Below, piece by piece: positions 18,224 to 25,241 of a DNA stretch of 64,000 nt. The translations under genes were made by a program, and so were the position numbers. The notes beneath the pieces were generated by a model, which had not been told where the DNA came from, made no database searches, and was given only the letters and a program-made list of their open reading frames with translations. Location of the stretch: contig NZ_JAPEOR010000001.1 in assembly GCF_026341125.1 (NCBI RefSeq), forward strand, positions 1,488,001 through 1,552,000. The letters run 5' to 3'. The stretch is from Streptomyces sp. NBC_01142. GTDB lineage: Bacteria > Actinomycetota > Actinomycetes > Streptomycetales > Streptomycetaceae. How positions within the stretch are numbered: the first letter of the stretch is position 1; each line of letters begins with the position of its first letter.

Positions 18224-18648
18224 CCGTCCTCCCACTCGACGGCGAGAGCGACCCCGTCCGCCGCGGGATCATCGCCGCCATCAACCGCCTCCTCGCCGGC
18301 ACCCCGCACCGATCCAACGGGCGCCTGAACGTGACCCAGCTCGCGGTCGAGGCCGACGTCAAACGCTGGCACCTCACCCACCAGCACACCGACCTCAAGG
18401 ACCAGTTCCAGGCCGAGGTCGCACGCGCCGAAGCCAAACGGACAGCCGCCGTCCAGCAGGCCGACGAGTACGCCGAGCTGAAGAAGCAGAACGCCGATCT
18501 CCGCAAGCACTGCCGCCACCTGGAGGCCCGTCTGGAGATCTACGCGACGGCCCTGAACCAGCTCGCTCTGGAAAACGCCGCTCTCTCGGGCCGGGACGCC
18601 GACGCTGCCAAGGTCAGGACGCTTCCGCGGAGCCGCCGTCTGCCCTGA
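18220..18648 (+). CDS. Small HTH/coiled-coil protein, fourth of module (element B), TnpC-like
   Basis: 142-aa protein. An HTH-like segment (LNVTQLAVEADVKRWHLTHQH) is followed by a heptad-rich coiled coil from about residue 65 (AVQQADEYAELKKQNADL and on). It occupies the same fourth position as the 133-aa protein of element A, with the same ATGA overlap to the third recombinase. It likely corresponds to the Tn554 TnpC accessory factor. The module ends here; the next gene is convergent. Confidence 0.72.
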   Translation: MTVLPLDGESDPVRRGIIAAINRLLAGTPHRSNGRLNVTQLAVEADVKRWHLTHQHTDLKDQFQAEVARAEAKRTAAVQQADEYAELKKQNADLRKHCRHLEARLEIYATALNQLALENAALSGRDADAAKVRTLPRSRRLP

Positions 18649-18740
18649 CGGCTCGCGCCGGTTCCTGACGTGACCGCGGACGCATGTTGCCCCGGGCCAG
18701 GATGGCTCCGGGGCATGTCAGCGTCCGCAGGGAAGGCGGC

Positions 18741-20132
18741 TCAGGCGGCGACGCCGAGTTCCTTGCGGGTCCGCTGGACGAACTCGCGGACGGCCGGCTC
18801 GCGCCGCCAGGGGGCGAGGGCCGCGTTGAACTCGGCGACGTAGTCCTTGGCCCGGCTCGACTGGACGCGGGCGAGGATGTCGACGCTGCGGTTGCCGAGT
18901 TCGAGGCCGTGGTCGAGGTCGCGGGCCTGGAGGTGAGCGGTCCCGACAATGGCGAGCCGCATGCCGACAGAGCGGGTGAACACCCCGGCCGGCATGGCGG
19001 TGGCCTGCTTGTTCCAGCCGAGGGCGGCCTTGGGGTTCTTGAGGTCGCGGAAGACCTCGGCGGCGTCCGCGGAGAGGCGGGCGTGGTGATAGAAGTCGAT
19101 CCACGCGGGTTCGTCACCGCTGTCGTCCTTCGCCTGCCCGAGGAGGTCCTCGGAGGCTTTCAGGGCCCGGGATGCGGCCCGGGGGTCGTTCTCGCGGGCG
19201 TGAGCACGTGCCTCGATGAGCTTGGTGAACGCCAGCACCCTCGGGACGGCCTGGCCCTTGGCCCGGTTGAAGGCGCCCTGGGCCATGTCGACGGCCTCGG
19301 AGGCGAAGCCTCGCATGAGGGTCTGCATGGCCATCGTGGTCAGGACATAGCAGCCCAGCTGCACGTCGCCGCCGGCGCGGGCGAGGCGGAGGGCCTGGAT
19401 GAAGTGCCGCTGGGCGGCATCGTGCTGACCGACATCGAAGGCCGTCCACCCGGCCAATCGCGACAACTCGGCGGTCACCGAGAAGAGCTCACGGCCGATC
19501 TCGTCCGAGAAACTGCCCTGCAGCAGCGGGCCCGCACGGTGGTCGAGGCAGTCGGTGACGGAGTTGGCCTTCCAGTTCCCGCCGCCGTATTTGGAGTCCC
19601 ACCGCCTTGCGTCGTCGGCGGCCTCGCGCAGTTCGTGGAGGTCGGCCCGGCCGACCTGCCCTCCGCCTTCGTGGTCGGCGGTCTCGTCGGCGGGGGTGAC
19701 GAGCCATCGGGTGACGGGGGTGGTGAAGGCGGAGGCGGCGAAGCCGGTTCCGGCCAGGAAGTCGCGGCGGTTCACGGAACTCCAGAACGAAGTGGCGACG
19801 CGGACGGCGTCGGCGGGGTCTCGCGGGAAATCCAACCCCACATCCGCGTCGATTGTCTCCGCCTCGCCCATACCGATCTCGCCCGTGGTGACGGGCCGGC
19901 CGAGCCTCTCGGCGATGGCCTGCGACAACAGCTTGGGGACCGGCCATTTCGGCGTCATCCCACGCCTGCACCAGTTCGCCACGGAAGTATGCGAATAGTC
20001 GGTCTCTATCCCGGAGGCATGGGCGAGCTGGTTGACGCGCAGAGCCAGGGACTTGTGGCTCGCGCCGCTGGCTTCGATGAGCCGGGCCAGGTCCGCGTTG
20101 GGCGGACGGGTCCGGCGGGTGGTCGATGCCAC
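18741..20132 (-). CDS. HTH regulator with TPR region (element B cargo)
   Basis: 463-aa regulator of a type common in Streptomyces. The N-terminal HTH region (ADLARLIEASGASHKSLALRVNQ, then SVANWCRRGMTPKWPVP) is followed by a twin-arginine-like NRRDFLAGTG segment. After that come TPR-like helices, for example QHDAAQRHFIQALRLARAGG and NPKAALGWNKQATAMPAG. The GTG start at 20132 is preceded by an AGGGAGAG sequence; the frame upstream to 20504 crosses the intergenic region. It is divergent from the asparagine-synthetase-like gene, with a perfect 11-bp inverted repeat between them, so it probably controls that operon and itself. The inducer is unknown. Confidence 0.85.
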   Translation of the reverse strand: MASTTRRTRPPNADLARLIEASGASHKSLALRVNQLAHASGIETDYSHTSVANWCRRGMTPKWPVPKLLSQAIAERLGRPVTTGEIGMGEAETIDADVGLDFPRDPADAVRVATSFWSSVNRRDFLAGTGFAASAFTTPVTRWLVTPADETADHEGGGQVGRADLHELREAADDARRWDSKYGGGNWKANSVTDCLDHRAGPLLQGSFSDEIGRELFSVTAELSRLAGWTAFDVGQHDAAQRHFIQALRLARAGGDVQLGCYVLTTMAMQTLMRGFASEAVDMAQGAFNRAKGQAVPRVLAFTKLIEARAHARENDPRAASRALKASEDLLGQAKDDSGDEPAWIDFYHHARLSADAAEVFRDLKNPKAALGWNKQATAMPAGVFTRSVGMRLAIVGTAHLQARDLDHGLELGNRSVDILARVQSSRAKDYVAEFNAALAPWRREPAVREFVQRTRKELGVAA

Positions 20133-20453
20133 GACTCTCCCTCTGCCGGTGACCGGACACGCACGACTCGAACAAACAGTTGAGTACGTATGTCTGTACT
20201 TGGTGGGGCACGAAGAGCCCGTACTCAACTGAGGACGAAGAGTCGTACATGTTCCGCGTGATGGGTCACTGACGATATTCCTCCCCGGCCGGCCGCGAAC
20301 CGCCTTTGCGAGTTGTGGGCCCCCCTGCGAGCCCTCCCCCCGGCCTCCCCGGTCGGCTGTGATGAAGGTCCAGGCCACCGCCGGAACCGGAACAGATTCC
20401 TTCCGGCGGTGGCCGCCGCCAAGGCACCACCACTTCTCGGGGGTGAACCAGAT
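20133..20453. promoter_or_regulatory. Divergent control region between TPR regulator and AsnB-like gene
   Basis: 320 bases without a gene. It contains CAGTTGAGTAC at 20177-20187 and its exact inverse GTACTCAACTG at 20221-20231. Further GTAC-containing words lie between and beyond (TCTGTACTTGG, GTCGTACATG). This AT-richer stretch in a GC-rich region is a strong candidate operator. A GGGGGTGAA purine run precedes the ATG at 20454. Confidence 0.65.
20177..20231. repeat. Perfect 11-bp inverted repeat, probable operator
   Basis: CAGTTGAGTAC / GTACTCAACTG with 33 bases between; centre-to-centre distance is 44 bp, about four helical turns. It lies 45 bp upstream of the regulator's start codon. Confidence 0.65.
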
Positions 20454-22220
20454 ATGTGCGGAATCGCAGGACTGGCCGGAGGCGACGCCATCCGGCACGA
20501 GCACACGGTCGGCGCCATGGGCGCCTCACAGGCCCACCGCGGCCCGGACGGCACCATGCACGCCGCCAGCACGGACGGGCGGGCGGTGCTGGCCATGAAC
20601 ACGCTGCTGATCGTCGACCCTCAGGCAATGCCCGGCCCCTACCTGGAACGCGAGTCCGGGGTGCTGCTGGCCTTCAACGGAGAGATCTACAACTACCGCC
20701 AGCAGGCGAAAGCCTGGGGCATTGCGCTCGGCGCACGGGACACCGACGCCCACCTCGTCCTGCGAGCATGGGCCAAGCTCGGGCCGTCCTGCCTGGACGG
20801 ACTGGACGGCATGTTCGCCCTCGCCGTCTACGACCCGCGCGTCGGCAAGCTGTTCCTGGCCCGCGACCGGCTCGGCGAGAAGCCGCTCTACTGGCGCCTG
20901 GACGGCGGCCGGCTCGCGTTCGCCTCCGAGGTCACCACCCTGACCGGCTACGGCACCGCCCCGCTCGTCCTGCGGCCCGAGGTCCTGGCGATCGAGACGC
21001 CGGTCGGCGTCGACACCCCCTTCCAGGGCATCCAGCTGCTGGCCCCCGCCACCCTGCTGTCCTTCGACGTCGCCACCGGCTCCCTGGACCAGCACGTCTA
21101 CTGGCGCCTTCAGGACCGGCAGCCGTTCACCGGCACCTATGCCCAAGCCCTGGCGAAGTTCTCCGTCGTCCTGGCCGAACAGGTCCCGCTGCGGGCCCCG
21201 GCCTGCGACTTCGCCCTCTTGCTCTCCGGCGGCCTCGACTCCTCGGTGCTGGCCTACCTGATGAGGCCGCCGGTCTGCATCACCGTCCGCTACCCCGGCC
21301 AGGACCGGCTCGACGAATCCGCGATCGCCACGAGGATCGCGGCCGACATCGGCGCCGAGCTGATCGTCGTCGAGCCGGACCACATCGACTTCACCAACGT
21401 CCTGCCGCACATGATGTCCGCGCTGGACTACCCGATGGGCAACGCGTCAACGTTCTCCGAGTACATGGCCTACCGGAAGATCGCCGACCTCGGGCTGAAG
21501 GTCGCCGTCGGCGGGCTGGGGCCGGACGAGTTCTTGATGGGCTACGTCCGTCACGCCCTGGTCCTGTTCGGCCCGGATGCCGTCCTGGCCGCGGGGATGG
21601 ACGCCTACAAGCCGCTGGCCGCGAAGCTCATGCACGCCGCAGGGGAAGAACTGGATCCGGCGGAGGCGGTCACCCGGCTCGTTCTGCGCGGCCCCGACCC
21701 CGACGGCCGCATCCGCGACCTGGTCGCCACCGCGATGGAGAAGGCCGACGGGGACCTGGCCCGCGCCCTCACCCTCGCCGATCTGGCGACGGCCTGGCGG
21801 CCGCTGGTGATGACCAGCGACAAGCTCGCCTCCGCCTATGCCCTCGAACGCCGGTCGCCGTTCCTCGCGAGGGAGTTGGTCGAACTGTCCTACCGGCTGC
21901 CCTCCGAGCACAAAATCTGTCACCCCGCAGAGGGCAAGCGGATCCTCCGCGATGCCGCGAAGGCCCTGGGACTGCCGCGGGAGGTCTGGGGCAGCCGGGA
22001 CAAGCTCGGTTTCGCCAGCCCCGTCCCCGCCTGGCTGAACGGCCAGCTCGCCGCCTGGGCGGACGCCCAGATCAACACCGCTCTCGCCGAGGCGCCGGCC
22101 GCGATGCGGCCGCTGCTGGAGGGCGGGCTGAAACCGGGCGGGCGATTCGACCGCACCCGCATGCAGGCCCTCATGGCGGCCGCCTGGTTTTGCGACCAGA
22201 CGGTGAGGGCTGCCGCATGA
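20454..22220 (+). CDS. Asparagine synthetase-like amidotransferase (element B cargo)
   Basis: 588-aa class II glutamine amidotransferase/asparagine synthetase family protein. Cys2 follows the initiator Met (MCGIAGLAGG) and would be the glutaminase nucleophile. Conserved glutaminase words are QAHRGPDG, FNGEIYNY, LDGMFALAVYD and RDRLGEKPLYW. The synthetase domain has the PP-loop SGGLDSS at 258-264. The start is fixed by the need for Cys2. Housekeeping asparagine synthesis is unlikely as the role of a mobile cargo gene; transfer of an amide to a sugar acid or other carboxylate is possible, since a UDP-glucose-dehydrogenase-like gene lies downstream. The substrate is not predictable. Confidence 0.85.
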   Translation: MCGIAGLAGGDAIRHEHTVGAMGASQAHRGPDGTMHAASTDGRAVLAMNTLLIVDPQAMPGPYLERESGVLLAFNGEIYNYRQQAKAWGIALGARDTDAHLVLRAWAKLGPSCLDGLDGMFALAVYDPRVGKLFLARDRLGEKPLYWRLDGGRLAFASEVTTLTGYGTAPLVLRPEVLAIETPVGVDTPFQGIQLLAPATLLSFDVATGSLDQHVYWRLQDRQPFTGTYAQALAKFSVVLAEQVPLRAPACDFALLLSGGLDSSVLAYLMRPPVCITVRYPGQDRLDESAIATRIAADIGAELIVVEPDHIDFTNVLPHMMSALDYPMGNASTFSEYMAYRKIADLGLKVAVGGLGPDEFLMGYVRHALVLFGPDAVLAAGMDAYKPLAAKLMHAAGEELDPAEAVTRLVLRGPDPDGRIRDLVATAMEKADGDLARALTLADLATAWRPLVMTSDKLASAYALERRSPFLARELVELSYRLPSEHKICHPAEGKRILRDAAKALGLPREVWGSRDKLGFASPVPAWLNGQLAAWADAQINTALAEAPAAMRPLLEGGLKPGGRFDRTRMQALMAAAWFCDQTVRAAA

Positions 22221-22236
22221 AAGCCCCTCACGTCAC

Positions 22237-22242
22237 TACGGT
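22237..22242 (+). promoter_or_regulatory. -10 box TACGGT for leaderless NUDIX gene
   Basis: TACGGT is followed by exactly six bases and the ATG at 22249, and no Shine-Dalgarno sequence is present. It suggests a separate leaderless transcript starting at the NUDIX gene. No clear -35 box was found. Confidence 0.4.
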
Positions 22243-22248
22243 GTCCGG

Positions 22249-22683
22249 ATGCACCAGGACACCACCGCCGAAAGCCCGGCCACCGCCCGCGGAGCGGTCG
22301 CGATCATCACCAACCGCCGCGGCGAACTCCTCCTCCACCTGCGTGACGACCTGCCGCACATCGCCTGGCCGGATCACTGGAGCGTCCTGGGAGGCGGCTG
22401 CGACCCCGGCGAGAACCCCCGCACCGCGATCGTCCGTGAGCTCGATGAGGAAGCCGGCCTGAGCGTCGACGACCTGATCGAACTGTTCGAGATTCGCGAC
22501 GAGCGCGGGTCCGGGCAGCTGATCACCTTCTTCGCCGCCTCCTGGGACGGCGACGAGAGTGCCCTGCCCCTCGCGGAGGGCGTCAAGCTCCAGTTCCTCG
22601 CCCCCGAAGACCTCGAATTCCGCACGATCCCGCCGTTCATCCGCACCGGGATCAACCGTTACCTGGCCACCCGGCCCACCTGA
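22249..22683 (+). CDS. NUDIX hydrolase (element B cargo)
   Basis: 144-aa NUDIX hydrolase. The NUDIX box is visible as GGGCDPGENPRTA followed by RELDEEAGL, with the REx2EE metal ligands. A preceding segment (LLLHLRDDLPHIAWPDHW) resembles small house-cleaning or nucleotide-sugar NUDIX enzymes. It starts 28 bp after the AsnB-like gene and ends at a strong double hairpin. It may remove or shape a nucleotide-activated intermediate of the cluster; this is inference. Confidence 0.88.
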   Translation: MHQDTTAESPATARGAVAIITNRRGELLLHLRDDLPHIAWPDHWSVLGGGCDPGENPRTAIVRELDEEAGLSVDDLIELFEIRDERGSGQLITFFAASWDGDESALPLAEGVKLQFLAPEDLEFRTIPPFIRTGINRYLATRPT

Positions 22684-22686
22684 GCA

Positions 22687-22737
22687 CCCCGCCCTTCCGG
22701 GCGGGGCAGAGGTGGGGGCCGCCGGCGGCCCCCACCT
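22687..22737 (+). terminator. Two tandem GC hairpins between NUDIX and ugd-like genes
   Basis: First hairpin: CCCCGCCC-ttcc-GGGCGGGG (22687-22706). Second: a perfect palindrome with 14-bp arms, AGGTGGGGGCCGCC and its inverse (22710-22737). No U-tract follows. They may terminate or attenuate transcription before the ugd-like gene, or protect the upstream mRNA 3' end. Confidence 0.7.
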
Positions 22738-22754
22738 CACAAAGGAACCCCGTC

Positions 22755-24074
22755 ATGAAACTCACCGTCGTCGGCTGCGGCTACCTCGGCGCCACCCACG
22801 CCGCCTGCATGGCCGAACTCGGCCACGAGGTCCTCGGCATGGACTCCGACATGGACAAAGTCGCCGTCCTCAACACCGGCAAGGCCCCCTTCCACGAGCG
22901 CGACCTCGACGAGATGCTGGCCCGCCACACCGCCAGCGGCCGGCTGAAGTTCACCGCCTCCTACGCGGAGGCCGCCGCCTTCGCCGACCTGCACTTCATC
23001 GGGGTCGGCACCCCGCAGCTGCCGGGCGAGAACGCCTACGACCTCTCCCACCTGTTCTCCGCCGTCCGCCAGCTCGCACCCCGTCTCAAGGGCCCCGCCG
23101 TCATCGCGGTGAAGTCGACCGTCCCCGTCGGCACCGCACCCCGCGTCCGCGACCTGCTGCACGAGTTCGCACCCGCCAGCGATGCGGTCGAGGTCGCTTG
23201 GAACCCCGAGTTCCTGCGCGAGTCGTTCGCCATCGAGGACACCCTCCGCCCGGACCGGCTCGTTCTCGGCTTCGAGACCGAGCACTCCTGGGCCGAAGCC
23301 GTCCTGCGGCAGTGCTTCGAGAAGATCATCGAAGCGGGGACGCCGACGATCGTCACCGACTGGGCGACCGCCGAACTCGCCAAGGCGTCCGCGAACGCCT
23401 TCCTCGCCACGAAGATCTCCTTCATCAACGCGATCGCCGAGGTCTGCGAAGCCTCCGGCGCCGACGTCACCACGCTCGCCGACATCCTCGGCCACGACGC
23501 ACGCATCGGCCGACGCGGCATGCGGCCCGGCCTCGGATTCGGCGGCGGCTGCCTCCCCAAGGACATCCGCGGCTTCATGGCCCGCGCCGGCGAGCTCGGC
23601 GCCGACCAGGCCCTGACGATCCTCCGCGAGGTCGACGCCATCAACAACCGGCGCCGCGAGCGCATGGTCGACCTCGCCCGCCAGCAGCTCGACGGCAACC
23701 TCGCGGGCAAGCGCATCACGATCTGGGGCGCCGCCTTCAAACCGAACACCGACGACATCCGCGACTCGCCCGCCCTCGCCGTCGCCCAGAAACTCCACCA
23801 GCTCGGTGCCGTCGTCACCGTCACCGACCCCCAGGCCCTGGACAACGCCCGCAAGACCCATCCCGAACTCGACTACATCGACGACCCGATTGCCGCCGTC
23901 CAGGACACTGACCTGTTGCTTCACCTGACCGAGTGGCCGCAATTCGCCCACGTCGACCCGCACCGCCTCGCCGCCCGGGCCGCGACCGCGAAGGTCATCG
24001 ACGGCCGCGGCACCCTCAACGCCGACACCTGGCGCGAAGCCGGATGGACCGTCCGAGCCCTCGGCCGCCCCTGA
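22755..24074 (+). CDS. UDP-glucose/GDP-mannose dehydrogenase family protein (element B cargo)
   Basis: 439-aa nucleotide-sugar dehydrogenase, which oxidises a UDP-hexose C6 alcohol to the acid with NAD. The N-terminal Rossmann fold is seen as VVGCGYLGATHAACMAELGHEV. Other conserved words are GVGTPQ, VKSTVPVGT, NPEFLRESFAIED, the central ATAELAKASANAFLATKISF, and the catalytic-Cys region LGFGGGCLPKDIRGF. The C-terminal UDP-binding domain has GAAFKPNTDDIRDSP. A Shine-Dalgarno AAAGGA precedes the ATG. With the amidotransferase it could produce an amidated uronic acid for a polysaccharide or small molecule, but no glycosyltransferase is present in the element. Confidence 0.9.
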   Translation: MKLTVVGCGYLGATHAACMAELGHEVLGMDSDMDKVAVLNTGKAPFHERDLDEMLARHTASGRLKFTASYAEAAAFADLHFIGVGTPQLPGENAYDLSHLFSAVRQLAPRLKGPAVIAVKSTVPVGTAPRVRDLLHEFAPASDAVEVAWNPEFLRESFAIEDTLRPDRLVLGFETEHSWAEAVLRQCFEKIIEAGTPTIVTDWATAELAKASANAFLATKISFINAIAEVCEASGADVTTLADILGHDARIGRRGMRPGLGFGGGCLPKDIRGFMARAGELGADQALTILREVDAINNRRRERMVDLARQQLDGNLAGKRITIWGAAFKPNTDDIRDSPALAVAQKLHQLGAVVTVTDPQALDNARKTHPELDYIDDPIAAVQDTDLLLHLTEWPQFAHVDPHRLAARAATAKVIDGRGTLNADTWREAGWTVRALGRP

Positions 24075-24091
24075 GCCCCCGCAACCCCGCT

Positions 24092-24129
24092 GCGGGCCCG
24101 TCCCAGGAACCTCCTGGCCACGGGCCCGC
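24092..24129 (+). terminator. Terminator after the element B cargo operon
   Basis: Arms GCGGGCCCGT and ACGGGCCCGC (10 bp), with an inner CCAGG/CCTGG pair; shortly after comes GTCGTTTTCG. It closes the cargo operon about 160 bp before the element end. The rest of 24130-24276 holds only a bulged hairpin around 24173-24202 (CAAGGGCAACA / TGTTGCATCCCTTG) and no gene. Confidence 0.7.
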
Positions 24130-24276
24130 TGTCGTTTTCGAGGACAAACGAGGATCACTGAGAGTCAGCGAACAAGGGCAACACATCTGTTGCATCCCTT
24201 GCCTACCGCTATGACACTGTCTTCCCTGATCACATCGCTAGCCCAAGGAAAGAGAGAGAAGACACCCCGCATCCCA

Positions 24277-24292
24277 CACTGGCGGAAGAACT
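24277..24292 (-). repeat. Right terminal inverted repeat of element B
   Basis: CACTGGCGGAAGAACT, the inverse of AGTTCT-n4-CCAGTG at the left end. dprA coding resumes at base 24293 with TTCGGGATCGAC (F-G-I-D). Confidence 0.8.
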
Positions 24293-24976
24293 TTCGGGAT
24301 CGACGGCTCTGCGCACCGCGGCGCACTGGCCGCGGGCGGGGCCACCGTCGCCGTGCTTGCCTGCGGCGTCGATGTCGCCTATCCACGCGGCCACGCAGAG
24401 TTGATCGGCCGCATTGCGGAACAGGGGTTGGTCATCAGTGAGTTGCCGCCGGGCGATCACCCCACGCCCCGCAGATTCATCCTCCGCAACCGCGTGATCG
24501 CAGCCCTCACGCGGGGCACCGTTGTCGTCGAGGCCGAGTACCGGAGCGGTTCGCTCGTCACGGCGCGCAGTGCACAGCGGCTGGGCCGCCACACGATGGG
24601 CGTTCCCGGACCTGCCACCAGCGGACTATCGGCCGGGGTGCATGAACTGCTGCGCGGTGAGGGTGTACTGGTCACCGATGCCTCCGAAGTGGCCGAGCTG
24701 GTCGGCGACATTGGCGATCTCGCCCCGGACCGCCGGGGCCCGGTTCTCCCCAGAGACCTGCTGGATCCCTTCAGCGCACGCGTCCTTGAAGCCCTGCCGG
24801 CCGGAGGAGCGGTCGGCGCAGAGCACGTCGCCCGGGACGCCGGGGCGACCGTGGACGAGACGCTCGGCAGACTGTACGAACTCCACTCACTGGGGTTCGT
24901 CGAACGTCATGGCGATCACTGGCAGTTGACGCGCGGTGCGATCCGCGGCTCGAACGCGCGGCGAGGCGGTGCTTGA
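24293..24976 (+). pseudogene. dprA: DprA/Smf, C-terminal fragment
   Basis: Second part of dprA, in good condition: FGIDGSAHRGALAAGG, then VLACGVDVAYPRGHAELIGRI, the conserved FILRNRVIAAL, and EYRSGSLVTARSAQRLGR. A C-terminal winged-helix segment ends ...[19 protein letters not shown]. No internal stop or frameshift is seen, so the gene was probably interrupted recently. It ends 265 bp before whiG. Confidence 0.93.
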
Positions 24977-24994
24977 CCTGGAGCATTCGGGTGA

Positions 24995-25016
24995 AAAGGT
25001 GACATCGATGACCTTT
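24995..25016. promoter_or_regulatory. Palindrome upstream of whiG
   Basis: AAAGGT-GACATCGATG-ACCTTT: perfect 6-bp arms around a near-palindromic centre, in the 265-bp gap between the dprA remnant and whiG. It could be an operator or a hairpin in the whiG leader. Confidence 0.4.
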
Positions 25017-25241
25017 GTAATCCCGTCGGTGTCGTCAGTGCTGTTGGTGCTGTCGGTGACACCCGAAGGGTCGGCGCGCACGGCGTCGGCCCGCGTTCGA
25101 AGGTGTGGCCGACGGGCGGTACCCGCACAGGTTCGTTCCCCCGCCCTTGCTCACCGCAACTCTGCAGTCACGCTACGCTCACCAGGATTCCGGCCCAGAC
25201 GCTCGTCCCCCACATCACAGCAGAACGGCTCAAGGCAACGC

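Larger units (their letters stand above)
12656..24292 (+). mobile_element. Element B: tyrosine-recombinase quartet element with AsnB/NUDIX/Ugd cargo, inserted in dprA
   Basis: About 11.6 kb separates SGAA from FGIDG of DprA. The ends are inverted repeats AGTTCT-n4-CCAGTG (12656-12671) and CACTGG-n4-AGAACT (24277-24292), with all 12 defined bases matching. The left end includes the promoter and leaderless ATG of the first recombinase gene. Order: the four-gene recombinase module, a TPR regulator on the minus strand, then asparagine-synthetase-like, NUDIX and UDP-glucose-dehydrogenase-like genes. Two extra bases (GC) sit between the left dprA flank and the repeat, as expected for a coupling sequence; no clear target duplication is visible. 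Confidence 0.9.

Noticed and set aside
20454..22220. Housekeeping asparagine synthetase (asnB) as a firm name
   Set aside because: The fold and motifs fit, but location within mobile cargo and the neighbouring genes make ordinary asparagine synthesis doubtful, so no gene symbol is given.
12640..24310. Target-site duplication at element B
   Set aside because: The flanks (GCGGCGGC and TTCGGG) share no direct repeat of useful length; only a 2-base coupling-like remainder is visible.
12105..24976. Prophage or integrative conjugative element as the identity of element B
   Set aside because: No capsid, terminase, lysis, replication or TraB-type transfer gene is present; all genes are accounted for by the recombinase module and cargo.
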